Part shown: piece after piece, positions 21,165-34,520 of the stretch
How the letters are laid out: every line of letters starts with the position of its first letter
How positions within the stretch are numbered: position 1 is the first letter of the stretch
Source: Parietaria judaica
Taxonomy: Eukaryota > Streptophyta > Magnoliopsida > Rosales > Urticaceae
Direction: 5' to 3'
NCBI GenBank assembly: GCA_954871525.1
Contig: OX940871.1
Span: 1,736,001 to 1,800,000 of the forward strand
DNA: 64,000 nucleotides
Made by a program: the position numbers and the translations under genes
The notes under the pieces: model-generated
What the model saw: only the letters and a program-made list of their open reading frames with translations
What the model was told of the DNA's origin: nothing
Database searches by the model: none

Positions 21165-24100
21165 ATGGCTCTGAACATGTTATCCCCGGCGGAAATGAAG
21201 GCGATTTCCTTCACGGACTCCACCAAGTCCATTCGCCTTCCTAAGCTCGCAGGTGAGGCTTGATTTTCTCTTATCTGTTTGTTTCTCGAGAAAACGGCTC
21301 TGAGAAAACCGCGCAAAATCAGCTCATTTGGCTCAATTTCATATTTTTTCCCAGCTTAGCTATTTATTTTTTAACGTTCATGATAGGTGACCAACTACTT
21401 GATATATATATATATATGTATATGTATATATAAAGATATAGATTTAGATATATGTATTTTAAGCACATGTATTCGATAACAAAAGCTCATCTCTCTGTAA
21501 GATGGTAGAAAGTTTTTTTGTTTTTTTTTTTGTTTTTTTTTTGTTTGGCGTAATTAGGCAAAAAAAATAATAATAATTATGTTCATACTTGTTTGGCTAA
21601 CTTCCGAGTTCTAATAGAGAAGTTAAATGTTCAATTAGTATAAAGATTTTGACTTTTTTTTTTAAAGAAAAAAGTAGATTATTATTATTTACATTATACT
21701 AGACTTGAAGTACAAAATTTCTTCTCTTTGTTAAGTGTGTGGAAATGGTTGTTTTTTCTCTTCAGGTGGGTGCTCTCTGCCGAGGAAGGACTGCAAGGCG
21801 GCATTCCGGAGAAGAGTCCAGTGTTCGATGCAGTCTCCGCAGCCGGCTTGGCCCGGACGAGCCGTTCCGGAGTTAGCCAGACATACCTGGGACGGTCCGA
21901 AGCCTATCTCCATTGTTGGTTCCACCGGCTCTATAGGAACTCAGGTATAAATATAACATGTATGTGTATATACACAGCGGCGGAACAAGAGTACCGATCT
22001 TAGAGAGGTTAGGTAATGCAAGCATAGTTCAAGGACAAAAAGTAGAAAAATATAAATTTTAAGTGTAAAAAATGATAGAAAAATAATGTGGGGTAAATTT
22101 TGAAATGTGGAAGAAAATTTGAGTGGCTCTAGTTCCGCCCCTATGTAAATATATTTACAAATAGCGGGTCATAATTCAGGTATTGTGCAAAAGAAAACAA
22201 CAATAAATATTATCTCCGAGACTGAGCTCAATTTTATTCTCGAACTGTGTTCAAAGTAAAATATTTGGACATTATAAGGCTATGAAAGAACATTATAATT
22301 CGAATAGGGATTCCAAAATTAGGCTATGACGTTCTTTTTCGTCTTCAGACATTGGACATTGTGGCCGAGAATCCGGATAAGTTCAGAGTCGTGGGACTTG
22401 CAGCCGGTTCGAACATAACTCTTCTTGCCGATCAGGTATTGCGCACTTGGTCTTCTCACTATACACCGATTGTAATATATGATTAATGAACTAATCAATA
22501 TTCTTGTATAACAGGTTAAAAGGTTCAAGCCGCAAATTGTTGCGGTTAGAAACGAGTCTTTGATCGGCGAACTAAGAGAGGCTCTATCTGGTCTTGACGA
22601 AAAGCCCGAGATTATTCCCGGGGAGCAAGGAGTGATCGAGGTGACTAAAATTATTGTTTTTACAAAAAACATTTTATCAAGCGGGTTTTAATCATCGTTT
22701 CGTTTCTTAGGTGGCTCGGCACCCCGATGCGGTCACCGTTGTTACGGGAATCGTAGGCTGTGCAGGTCTTAAGGTGAGTTTAATGAGTTCATAAGTTTAT
22801 ATGTGTATGTTTATATATGTTAATCTATATGGACCCCGAGAGAAAATGCAGTGAAAATTCTAAAATATATAATCAAGAGCTCGAGAAAAAAATCCTTGTT
22901 TTTTCTAATTCATACATCAGTTTCTGTAAATCTATTGACAGGGCTAAAATTGTCTTTTACCCCGCCTTTTGACAGCCTACAGTTGCTGCAATCGAGGCCG
23001 GAAAAGACATTGCGTTAGCCAATAAGGAGACTCTGATTGCCGGAGGCCCTTTCATCTTACCTCTCGCTCACAAGCACAACATCAAGATTCTTCCCGCTGA
23101 TTCCGAGCATTCGGCGATCTTTCAGGTAGACTAATATGATTGTGATTTATAATAGTCTTTTCAATTCATAAATCTATGGTTTATAGTAATTAAAACGTTT
23201 GAGTTATACTTACTAACGTTATCATCGGTTTAAATTTTGCGTCTTTTTTCTGCAGTGCATTCAGGGATTGCCGGAGGGTGCACTGAGGCGTATCATTTTG
23301 ACCGCTTCTGGCGGGGCTTTCAGGTGTGAAATTGTTAAAATTGTGTCTCTAATTTACAAGTTTGTAAACATAAAATTGCCAAGCGAATCTCTATCTTCAC
23401 ATAAAAATGTAAAAAAACTCGGTTTTTACTTGGATTCAGTACTTGTTTGGAGTAAGTTTAAAGCGTGATGATTGGTGACGGTGTAATTCAACGATGTATT
23501 ATGGACTAGAATAAACTCTTCTTTCCTGAAAAAAATCATCTATAAAATTCAAATCTCTTATGGGTTACATTTCAGTTTTCTCTAACTTCTTGAAACTCTG
23601 GGGTTCATATTCTGACACCGTTTTTATGATCAGGGATTGGCCCGTTGAGAAGTTGAAAGAAGTCAAGGTTGCCGATGCGCTGAAACATCCGAACTGGAGC
23701 ATGGGAAAGAAAATCACCGTTGACTCCGCTACCCTCTTCAACAAGGTTTGACTTTCCCGTTGCTCACTTTAAGAAGAGGACTGTTTGATAGAAATCAATA
23801 ACGGAAATTCACCGAAGAGATGAATTCCTGATAATTTATTGAATGAATGGAAGGGAAAAACAAACGTAGCGGTCATTTCTTCGAGAACACAACCCAAGCT
23901 CTCCCTATTTTTTAAATACTACTGGAACCGCCCTTCAACACCAATTTTTATTTTTTATTTTTATATAAGGACAATAATTTAATTCATAAAAAATAAACCT
24001 GGCAGGGTTTGGAGGTGATCGAAGCCCATTATCTGTTTGGAGCGGAATACGACAACATCGATATTGTGATTCATCCGCAATCAATCATACATTCGATGAT

Positions 24101-25007
24101 TGAAACCCAGGTTTTACTTCAGCTCTCAAATTTACCGAAGAAACGGAAATTAACAATTCTCTGATCCATTTTTCATATAAATTTTCCGTTCCCAGGATTC
24201 TTCTGTGCTTGCTCAGTTGGGATGGCCCGATATGCGGTTGCCGATTCTGTACACGATGTCGTGGCCTGACCGAGTCCCTTGCTCGGAAATAACTTGGCCT
24301 CGGCTCGATCTTTGCAAGTAATTGCTCTTTCCCTGCTTCAGTATTATGCAGCATTTTTCAATTTTTTCTCTAGGAAAGTTATAGAACTCAAATTAATAAT
24401 CCCAAAAAACGTTGATTTCTATTCTTAACGAAAGAATTACAAGATTTTTTTTTTTAACTTGTTTGACATGTGAAGAAATGTGGATCAAATGCAGGCTCGG
24501 TTCGCTAACTTTCAAAGCCCCGGATAACGAAAAATACCCATCCATGACTTTAGCCTATGCTGCTGGACGAGCCGGGGGAACAATGACCGGAGTTCTTAGT
24601 GCAGCCAATGAGAAAGCCGTGGAGATGTTCATCGACGAAAAGTGAGTCTTCATCATCTCCAATTTCCATCCAGAACTCATTGAACTATTTATTCGCTTTT
24701 TATTTGAATTCAGACGATTCTTTCTGGGATTAGACTCCGTTATTTGATTCAGTTATTCGCTTTTGAATTAGCCTCTAAAATTCCCTTTCACATCAAATTC
24801 TTCACTCATATTTTTAAAATCTGGTTTCGTGTGATCAGGATCAACTATCTGGACATTTTCAAAGTTGTCGAGCTAACATGCGAGAAACACCAGTCAGAAA
24901 TGGTGGTTTCGCCGTCGCTGGAGGAAATCGTGCACTACGACTCGTGGGCGAGAGACTATGCGTCTAATCTGCAGGGTTCGTACAGTTACAGTCCCGTCTT
25001 TGCGTGA
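21165..25007 (+). CDS. DXR: 1-deoxy-D-xylulose 5-phosphate reductoisomerase, complete
   Basis: DXR converts DXP to MEP with NADPH in plastids, the first committed step of the MEP isoprenoid pathway. Exons: 21165-21252, 21766-21944, 22349-22435, 22515-22640, 22711-22773, 22976-23125, 23256-23323, 23634-23745, 24006-24110, 24196-24317, 24495-24641, 24839-25007. All junctions keep frame and give 471 residues (Arabidopsis ~477). Residues 1 to ~50 form a Ser/Arg-rich plastid transit peptide, with a likely cleavage near VQCSMQ. NADPH-binding GSTGSIG is at 81-87. Metal ligands lie in [11 protein letters not shown] (Asp223, Glu225) and in NKGLEVIEA (Glu294). The substrate loop is [20 protein letters not shown]. 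The C-terminal part has [20 protein letters not shown]. No lesion seen; intron 2 carries a short transposon-like insert. Confidence 0.97.
21975..22145. mobile_element. Short hAT-like non-autonomous element in DXR intron 2
   Basis: CAGCGGCGGAACAAGAG at 21975 and CTCTAGTTCCGCCCCTATG at about 22127-22145 form imperfect terminal inverted repeats about 170 bp apart. GGCGGAAC-type ends are common in plant non-autonomous elements. No coding capacity. Confidence 0.55.
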
Positions 25008-28000
25008 GAGACGCTTCACTTCGTCGCGAGCCAAGGAATAAGATTGTTCTTTCCCTCTAAATAATTGTTAGGAAGGAGGGTTTTAGTTTGAGAGGTAGTT
25101 GCGTAAATATGCATAGAAAAGACTTTTTTTCCATCAAGAAATAGGAGAGGAAAAGAAAAAGAGACATTCCTATGCATTTAATCTTGTCATGTTCCTTCTT
25201 AGCCAAGCAATTTGATGGAAATCCAATTTTGTGTTGAATATTCATTGGATATTTTCCCCTTTTTTCTAGCCACCAAGTCTAATTTGCTAAAAAAAAAATT
25301 ATTATTACAAAATCATATTTGTTCTGTTATTTTTTTTTCTTTTTTTTTTATTATTTATTTTGTTTATGACCAACACTATTTAACTATCTATTGTTTTTGA
25401 AAATTTTCCATCCATTTTAAACTTGATTTTTACGAAATTGGGTTATTTTCGTTATTTCTCTTCCGAAAATCTTAATTGCCGAAAATTTAACAAAAGGCCG
25501 GTACCACTATTTTTTTAACGGAAGTCATTTCCGCACATCCCTCGTGCCAATAATTCTTATCCTTTTTTTTTTCTTGTCATCCAAGGTTACAGTTGCTGAT
25601 TTAAGTGTATTATTGTCTCATTAGGTTTGACTTTGATTGAGGTTATGAACTTGTTTCATGGTTTGACTTTGACTTTGGTGTATTGGTAGTAAAGATCAAA
25701 AGCTATAGACTATTGATATTGTGTACACAACCTTGGGCTGCAAAAAGTTGACCATAGTCTATCTACATTTCAGACTTTGATTTCCACTCCCACTTGGGCT
25801 TCATAATAATTCATTTGAGTCCGGCTCGGAAAATAATGAACCGGAAATTTGAATTCCGTATTTCGCAAATTTTTAATTCTAAAATTGTATAATGAAGGAA
25901 CCTACTTGAAACCTTCAAAAATAAAAAATAAAAAATTGGTATTAATATGATATGATATGATATGATTTTATTTTTAACGTAAATTTATATAAAGTTTTAA
26001 TTAATCCTGTAATTTTCAGTAAAAATTAAAAATTTCTCGATATTCTTTAGCTAAAGAAACTAACTTCTCGGCTTTCGCAATGTTTAGATTTTTAAGGGTT
26101 TTTCGGCATATATCTCATCAAATTTAAGGGAGAAAATTGAATAAGAACTACGGTGACTAGTGACTAGTATTAATATCAACCTAGATGATAATGATATGAC
26201 AAACTATGCATCAAGTTGTATTGTATTGTATGTATATTATATATATATATTATTAATCATTGACCTTATATAGAGACGATGTTTGATATGATATATGGTA
26301 TTGGCATTTTGTTGTGTTGTCAACAAATACTATGGACCCTTAGAAAAATTAAAAAAAAAACTATTTTATGGGCCATACACAAATAGTTGATTTTGGTCTA
26401 ATCACATTACATTGCTGATAGAAAATTAATTTCTTTCGGTAACCAATTATCTGTAGAAGAAAAATATATACGAGATGATCGATTTCGTCCACTTCCGATA
26501 CGTTTATGTTTATGATTAAACTCTGAAAATATTAATTATCCAACATTTCTATTAAACTAGAGACATGAACATGTTTCAAGCTTAACAAGACACTAACTTT
26601 ATATGGAGATAATTTGACTCACATTATTTTGTGGTTTTTAAGTACTATTGCCGCTAAAAAAAGATTGAGAATATTTTAGCAGGCTTGTACGGAATCGAGT
26701 ACTTATGCCTCAAATAGTTTGTAATTTATTAAGTTTGTGGGTTCCCACTTTAAAGAAGTATACTAAAACAGAGAAATCAAGGTAGGCCTCACAAATGTAT
26801 CTCATCAATCAATGTAATTATTTTCATAATGTGTGTATATATATATATTTCCATGGAAACTAATGTATTTGGACACATGAAAAAAAGTTGGGTCTGGTAT
26901 TTATTTCCTGGTTTCTTCTTTGCATGCAAGTAATGTAAGATTTACATGTGCATGGTTTTTAAGTTCTTCTTATTTGGACCATCATTGGATCTTTTGCATC
27001 TGAGTAGTGAGGTTGGTCTGCCAATTTCATATATTGGGACATATAGATATGCTATATATATGTATATATATATTACTGTTATTAGTGAACATGGCCAGCT
27101 AATATATTGAATTTGAAGATTGTCACCCACTTTGCCTAGCACATATTTACAAGAGATCTAATTACATACACAATGTACACCTAAAATCATAATAGTGTTA
27201 TATATATATATATATTATTAGAAAATTTATATACAAGGATATGAACTTTCTGTAATACATTTTTAGCGTCTTAGGTAATAATGTATTTTTTTTTAAACCG
27301 GTATGTATTAATGCGGAGACAAATTCGCATTATTTCAGAAGTTACAATTGTTTGAGTGTTCGGCGTTTCGAATCACTTTGATTTAGAGCCTTTTAAGTTG
27401 AAATAATATAAAATATAGATAATTATTGAATTAGCTCGATGCATTTTGGGAGATATTATCTATAAAAAAAAAGGGGCATATTAAAATATACTAAGTTATC
27501 ATTAATCATTTTAACAAAAATCCACAATTTTTAATTTATTAGGTGATCAATTAAACAAATCAATTTTGATTAGTTGGATGATGGAAATTGAATACGATGT
27601 AATTTTTTATTAGTCATATCTTGCAGAAGAAGTTCCTAGATTTAAATTAGGACACGTTTTAGAATCTTCCTTTTTATGATTAATTTTTGGAATAAAGTGG
27701 TGAAAATTGTAGTACATATTCCAATCATTATATATTGACAAAGTACAGTTGAAGATAATCATCATGAAGTAGGAATATCAACTTCTACTTATACAATAAA
27801 CAAGATTAAGCATTGCAAATCTTGATTTTTATATGATATATGACATAACTAATAGAAACTTTTTATTCTATAAAATAATATGTATATAAAGTTATAAACT
27901 ATGTATCATATCTTTCGAAAGGATCTTAATCTTACTGATATCTAAATAATATATATGTCCATAATAAAAGTTGAAGAAATTGTAAAGTTATAATTATCTC

Positions 28001-28281
28001 AAGAAAATATGCATAAAAAGATAATTATCTCAATTCTCAACTAAAAAAGTAGTAGGAGTCCAAGGACAACGAGATATGGTTAGGCACCCAAGAAATATAG
28101 GGTACCCTAAAGATGAGTACTTGGTGATTAATTTACAGCCTTTGGTATGGGCCTATCTTGCACCAAAAGAATTATATATACACACGGCATAAGTACTTAA
28201 TTTTGTATAATTGCTCGGAGATGTTCTCAGTCTCTTTTTTAGCAACTAGTAAGTACTCCAAAGGCTACAATAGAGTACCAT
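25008..28281. other. AT-rich spacer downstream of DXR
   Basis: No gene recognised on either strand. Contains poly-T and TATATA tracts (26230, 26835, 27055, 27200) and a (GATAT)n-like run near 25945-25965. Sequence around 26471-26680 (ATTAAACTCTGAAAATATTAAT, then AAGTACTATTGCCGCTAA) has diverged relatives at 28.3 kb and 34.96 kb, so it is probably old transposon. Confidence 0.45.
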
Positions 28282-28436
28282 GGTCCAATTCCGTCTATAT
28301 ATCGTTAAGGTCTGTTGGATGAGATATATGATTAAACCTTGAAAACATCAATCATTCAATACTTTGTTTAAATTAGAGTATCGTATGTATATCTCTAGCT
28401 CAACAGGCGCTAAATTGACATAAACAGAATTGGACC
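28282..28436. mobile_element. 155 bp MITE with GGTCCAATTC ends
   Basis: GGTCCAATTCCGTCTATAT at 28282 is matched by ATAAACAGAATTGGACC ending 28436, giving terminal inverted repeats of about 17-18 bp. The body shares wording with 26.47-26.6 kb (TGATTAAAC.., AACATCAAT.ATTCAATA), suggesting a family. No coding capacity. Confidence 0.7.
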
Positions 28437-28825
28437 ACAACACTGTTTGTTTCGTAAATTTATTTTTTTAAAATATACCAACATACTTAGTACAATATTG
28501 AATACTTATGCCAAAAATATCCTCATTAATATTTACTTTTCTACTTTTCATATAACCCTACCTCTTTATTTCTCTCACTTTATTGCTTTTGGTGTGTGAG
28601 TAGATTGTGGAAGAAGGAAATTAGTTAATTAACTAGCAATTTAGCATATAAAGCTATCCAACTCAACCATTTCTGAATTATTACTATTTGCTAAAATATC
28701 CCTCTTATTATCATCTTTATCACTTTTGGCGTCTTTATTGATAAAGTGAAGGATAAGAGAATGTTTTCTATATTTCTATTTATACCAAATATTACACATT
28801 ATACAAGTGATTGGCATTATTAAAC

Positions 28826-28829
<4 letters not shown>

Positions 28830-28874
<45 letters not shown>
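28830..28874. repeat. (AT)n microsatellite
   Basis: About 22 uninterrupted AT dinucleotides. Similar pure AT/TA runs occur at 31193-31230, 35270-35311, 42396-42439 and 42698-42738. Confidence 0.97.
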
Positions 28875-28876
<2 letters not shown>

Positions 28877-29181
28877 TCACTCGGCGTTATGAATTTGGAT
28901 CATTATGTATGTTTTTATACTATGTAAATCATAGATCATAATGTATGTATCCCATGATGATTTTTATATTATGTAAATCATAGCAAAGTTTATTTTTCTT
29001 CTATTTTTTTTTTTTTATCTTTCTTAGGTAATTCTTATGCAACGGAAGCTTCCAAGAATAAACAAATTATGATTGTTGATTCGCGTATGAATCCTTATCT
29101 AATGTGTTGATTCACCTGAATTTTAGATTTAAGACATCGAGAATTGGAGTCTCTCAAGAACATGAATTTGAGAAGTATAAG

Positions 29182-30412
29182 GTGCTGTTTGGTAGACAAC
29201 TTAAACTGTTTTTGTTTTCTTTATTCAGAATTTTATAGTTGTAGCGTAAAAGACTTTTGCAGTTGTTTTGAAATAACTGTTTGGTACACATTTCTGTTTT
29301 TTATTTTTTAAAAATAAAACAACAGAATAATTGTTTGGAATTCGATTTGATTTTTTCTTGAAAAATTAATTATTTAATACATTAATAAAATATAAAAATA
29401 CTATTACATTAATAATATAATAACATAAATATCATGTTTAACATATCAAAGCTATATACTATATAGTCTAAATAATCAGGTTTAACATGCATCAAAAGTA
29501 AAATATCTCATGCATTTTATTCTATTATTTTTCACCAACATTATATTAAACATAGTATTCGCGTGAATTGTATATTCACCACAATAGGTCGTCCGCATTC
29601 ATTTTTCTAGAGTCATCACACAAGTAATTTATGTCCCAACATCACATAGGTCAAGTCAGATTCGGCATCGGCATCGGCACCGGCACCGGTGTCGCAGTTA
29701 GCTTTGGTGACTCAGTTGACATCGAGATTTTGAAGGTTCAATGGTGAAGTTTAAAGGTGAAAATTTGGTATCCGTTTTCCGGTTTTGTCTCTGTTCCGGT
29801 ACCAATCCCAGATCGATTTAAAAAAAATCCAAGAAATTTAATTTAAACCCAAGAACTGGTACTTCTCGGTTCCCATTTTTAGAACTGAGAACCATAAACG
29901 ATGCCCTAAACAAATATTCCCCGATTTTTGGTACCGGTTTTGATTTTAAACTACATGTCATTTTTTTAGTTTTTAGTATGTCATTTTAGTTAATTTTAAA
30001 CTTTTATTGTCGTTTTTATACTATTTGTAATTTTTAATTTTGAAAAATACATGTGGTTTTTAAGACAAGCACTTTTAAAACCGAAATCGGTACAAAAATA
30101 AAATTCTTAATTTTTTCTTCGGAACATGAACGAAAAAAAGAGTTATTTCCCGGTTCCCAGTTCTAATTTTACTCCTAATGAAGTCGATAGAAATAAGGAG
30201 TGATGAAAGAAAAAACTGAGTGAAAAAAACAGAAAACAACAAAAATTTGTATTTGAAAATCCTTAAGAAAAACAGAATAAAACTTGAAATGTTTTGGAGT
30301 TCAGTTTGATGAGTTACATACCAAACAGTCATTTATTTTTCTCAGTGTAACTGTACAAGTTAGAAAACTAAAAAACTGTTTTCAAGTTATGTACCAAACA
30401 CAGCCTAAAACA
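29182..30412. mobile_element. ~1.2 kb non-autonomous DNA transposon, probable
   Basis: Left end GTGCTGTTTGGTAGACAACTT then AAACTG; right end, reverse-complemented, GGCTGTGTTTGGTACATAACT then TGAAAACAG. The CTGTTTGGTA wording repeats inside each end (about 29278 and 30305), as in hAT-like plant elements with subterminal repeats. A small GGCATC/GGCACCG run lies near 29663. No transposase recognised. Confidence 0.6.
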
Positions 30413-31188
30413 TTTGACTTATATAGTTTAGGTATAAAACCTTAAACAAAAACAAGAAATTAATAGAAAGGAAAATAAAAACGACAAAATAAAAACGTTA
30501 TATTTTTTAAATAAAGTTCAATTTATTTTTTTCTAAACATGTCTAGATTTTGTTTTAAGGCTTTAAAGTCCGTTTTACCATAGGTACTTTCGAGAGTACT
30601 TTCGATTTGATATCGCAAACCCAATTCTAATGTTCGAGTTAAAAGGTCCTGCCCGTCAAAATCAGGGCAGGCACGAGCACTTGTTTTTTTTTTTTTGAAA
30701 ACACATATATAGGCATGTTCGTACGTGGATCGAGCATCGTCGCTTTCATTTTTTTTTTCCTTGGTTACAAAGACTGAAAAGTACTAATATAATTTGTGCT
30801 GTGCTTTCGGCATCAACAAAAAGATCAACCTCGTCTCAATCTCCGAAATTTTATATACATTGTGATTAAAAAAAAATAGCTGTATATATTATTTCTTGGT
30901 TTAATCTCCACATTTCCAAAGTTTTAATTGAAGCTTTTCGCAATGGGATTGAAAATCTTGAAAGAAGAGCACACACATCCGAGTAACTAGCACCAATCAC
31001 GATAAAACACAGGACTTCTAGCTCTAAGTTCTAACTCATCAAAGGATTTCAAAAACAAAAACAAAAAAATCATCAAAGAGAAAATTAGAAAAAAAAGATT
31101 CATATATATATATATATAATTAAAATGTTAGAACCGAAATTGATAATTACCCAATTTTACGGATAAACTATACAAAATATTCATATTT

Positions 31189-31236
<48 letters not shown>

Positions 31237-31985
31237 GATATAAGAACTCGGCAGATCTTGATATATTTTTATTTGCTTCTATCAACAAAATATTTGTAAT
31301 AATTTACAACTTATCAATTATTTGAAGTACTTTTTAGTTATAACCTAATCTAAATAAAAATCATTAAAAAAAACATCATTAAAAAATGGAAACAAAATAA
31401 GAATTTACACAGACAAAACTTTATCCGTCAATGAAAGTTTTTGCATATACCGAGATTTTTACTAGGGTTGGATTTCGGACTTCGGATTTTTTTATTATTA
31501 AAAATTAAAAAATAATTGTTGACAAACGGAGAAATCATGTCACCAAACCACGAACATAAAAGTAAGAAAAAAGTCATTGGAAACATTTCTTGTAGCTAAC
31601 TTGTAATGAAATTTTGAACCAAAAAAGAAAAATAATTAAAGTTAATTGCAAGCTAACAAATGTCAATGAATTCCAAACAATATCAATTACGTAGCATATA
31701 AAATAATATCACCGATCAATTAGGTGTATATGAATTTAAATATACAATTTTCAATCGCCCACAAACTACTCAGCCGAATTCTTGTAAATATAAACTTCTA
31801 ATACTATATTTCATATATAATATTAGAGTCCAAAATACCAGCATATAGTTAAACAAAATAATTAAAAAGCCGTTCGGTTTGAGCAACTTTTTGCCAACTA
31901 TACGTGACAATAAAATATACGTTAAGTACATTATATATACATGTATGCCAAATTGCCAACGTATGTTACACTACATATTATTGCA
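30413..31985. other. AT-rich spacer without recognised gene
   Basis: Contains TATATA runs including (AT)n at 31193-31230, poly-A tracts and no protein-like frame with plant homology that I can recognise. Confidence 0.5.
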
Positions 31986-32488
31986 TGTATATATATATAT
32001 ATTTTCTTTCTGGCGAACGTTGCCAAACTTTTTTTTTTGTCTTCCGTCATGTTTCCGGTCCGAATTGCATCACGTGTCACGTTTTTAAACCTATTAAGTA
32101 TACTATTTTTAATTATAAATAACTAACTGATTTATCAATAAACATTGGCATATTCAATGGGTTTTAAAACGTGACACGTGGGACGTGGCGCCGTTCTGGA
32201 CGAAAATATGACGAAGTACGTAAAATAAGAGTTTGACAACTTTCGTCAAAAAAGAGAAAATAAAAAGAAAAAGAGAACTGAATGTCAACTTTTCAAAGAC
32301 TTTGGATACTTATTCCGCCATTCCCTTTTAAAAACTAAAGATTAACATATTTATTTATTAATTAACAATGTTTAATTTCCAATTATACGTGTCAATAAAA
32401 TACACGTATAGTATATAATACATACTTGTATGTCAAATTGCCAATGTATGTTACACTACATGTTCTTGCATATAAATATTTATATATA
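31893..32488. repeat. Long hairpin flanked by direct repeats
   Basis: CACGTGTCACGTTTTTAAAC at 32071-32090 pairs with GTTTTAAAACGTGACACGTG at 32161-32180. Pairing extends outward with mismatches through CTTCCGTCAT/ATGACGAAG and GCCAAACT/AGTTTGACAA to about 31990 and 32270, so arms are ~100 bp. On either side, about 31893-32000 and 32378-32488 are direct repeats (ATACGTGACAATAAAATATA, ATGTTACACTACAT, TTGCAT.TA). Likely a MITE nested in or next to a duplicated segment. Confidence 0.75.
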
Positions 32489-33399
32489 TGTTTAGTTGGT
32501 GATTTATTTATTAGCTAACAATGATTAATTTCCAAACTAAACGCATATACCTACGAAGCCTTATTTTATCTTCTTTAGCTATGTGGATATATAAAATTAT
32601 AAATAAAAAAACATTCTCCAACTCATATATAGATATAGATATATAGAAATGGATTTCCATCACCAAAGACCTAAAAAGATACGTTGCAACAAGTCTATCA
32701 CCGTGTGAGGCCCACACAATTTTTAAACAAAAAATTTAAATAATCTGAAAAAAAAATTAAAGAAAAAGAGAATATGTGGACCAATATTTTCCGAATTTCA
32801 CCGTGGATTACAATTCAAAAAAAAAAAAGAAAAAAAAAAGAAACACGTCGATGGAAAATTCAAACACTTGAAACTATTGTAGACGTGTATTCACTATTTA
32901 CATATATGAAAAAACCCTATCTATAACAATGTTAAACCCTATAATACACATAAGATAAGATAGGTTTAAAATGCTAACGATTAATCATTATAAATTAAAA
33001 AAAAAGCATTACGGACTCTTAGATTAAAGGAGTAATTTTTTTGGATTTTATAGAATATTTTTTTTGGTCGGGTTACTCCGGCCGTTTCCGCCGGTGATCT
33101 GACTTTTCCGGTACTCGAACAATGAATAAGAAGAATTACGAGACATATAATGAGAGTTTATAAAAATAAAACCATATTAAGAAATATAAAATTTAACTAT
33201 ATGATCAAGAAAAAATTACACATTAATATACATATTATATTAGTACGATACATAACATTCAAATTTTAGCAATATCGTACGACAAAATCCTACGTAAATA
33301 AAAATAAATTCTCACCGTTCTCTGAGGGCCAATTATAAAATATTACAAAATAATTACATAAACTAAACCTATTATCTTTACTTTTTGGTTAATTTAGAC
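32489..33399. other. Spacer downstream of the DUF1645 gene
   Basis: AT-rich, with poly-A tracts at 32815-32845 and a short GC-richer patch around 33065-33110. No gene recognised. The 3' end of the minus-strand DUF1645 transcript should lie in its right part. Confidence 0.4.
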
Positions 33400-34475
33400 T
33401 CAAAACGGATGCAAATTTCTGCTCAGACCGTTGACATTTGCGAGAAACCCTACCAAGTCCTGTTTGTACGGCAAAAACGACGTCGGCTTCTTCTTTTCGT
33501 CCTCTTCTTTTCCCGTCTCCAGCCCTTTTCCGGCCGACATTTTTCCGTCCGACACTCTCTTACTATCGCCACTGGATGACTACGTTGAATACCAAAATGG
33601 CGCCAATTAGTTCCGTTAGTATAACGGTTCGGAACTTAAAAAAAAAAATTATCTTCCGTCTTATAAAAAATATATTTAAAAAAAAACAAGAACCGGAAAA
33701 AATCTGTAAACGGAGTTTTAGAAATAATTTTTTTTATAACAATTAATGGAACTTCCGTTTCCGTTATATATATACACACCTTTCTTGTAGCGACCAAAAA
33801 TGTTGCCGGAGCACCGGTGTCACTGGCGCCCTTTCCGTCTTCGCTATTGCTCCGGTGGAGAAGTAGCCCCCGGAACTTCCACCGCCTCGAAACCGTCCCC
33901 GTCGACTTGCTCTTCTTCTTCTCTTCTCCACCGGTGCCGTTCCCCGGTCTCCAAACACAATATGTCCCCTCCTTCAAACCATCGAGCTCGTCCGTCTCCG
34001 AAGAAGAGCAAGACGATGTCGCGAAACCCTCCTCTACCATGAGCTTCCTCAGCGGCTGCCTCCGGCGAACCGCCGGAGGAGGGGGGAGGGCAGTCTCGTC
34101 GTTTCCGTCCCGGCCTGCTTTGACATCAACGTCTTCATTTCGCTGTCTTCCGAAGAGAGGATACACCGCCCTGATTCGGCCGTTGTCGAAGATCTCGTCG
34201 GCGGAGATCGGGGAAGAAGCGGATTCTCGGCCAACGAACGCGAACTCAAACTCGCTCTCATTACCATCATCATCGTGATCATCAACCGACGGCTCTGATG
34301 TGTCCACGTGATACGCATCGTATTGATCGTCGTCGTAGAGGTAAATGGCGTCGTCTTGGGCATCGCGGCGGAACTCGTTGACGACGCGCGCGGCGATGTC
34401 GGCGAGGTTTTGGCCTGAGGAAGAGTAGCTGCTGAAGCTGGGTGAGAGAGAGATCAAGGGACCTGCTTGCAACAT
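33400..34475 (-). CDS. DUF1645 family protein, two exons
   Basis: DUF1645 is a plant-specific family without a defined biochemical activity. Exon 1 (33780-34475) and exon 2 (33400-33579) join in phase 0 at an AAG|GTGTGT donor and a GTAG acceptor, giving 291 residues. Exon 1 has the family signatures FEFAFVGRES, ISADEIFDNGRIRAVYPLFG, RRQPLRKLM, DELDGLKEGTYCVWRP and SRRWKFRGLLLHRSNS. Exon 2 supplies the conserved C-terminus FLPYKQDLVGFLANVNGLSR, NLHPF and stop. Reading through the intron gives instead a hydrophobic tail without family resemblance, which supports splicing. N-terminal half is acidic (DDDDQYD, DDHDDDG type runs). GC-rich compared with surroundings. A TATA box lies about 46 bp upstream of the ATG. 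Confidence 0.88.
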
Positions 34476-34520
34476 TTAGAAGTTTTGGGGCAGAAGTGCA
34501 CAAACTAAATAAACACTGCT

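Noticed and set aside
33817..34278. 153-residue frame on the plus strand
   Set aside because: Antisense shadow of DUF1645 exon 1, which has clear family motifs on the minus strand.
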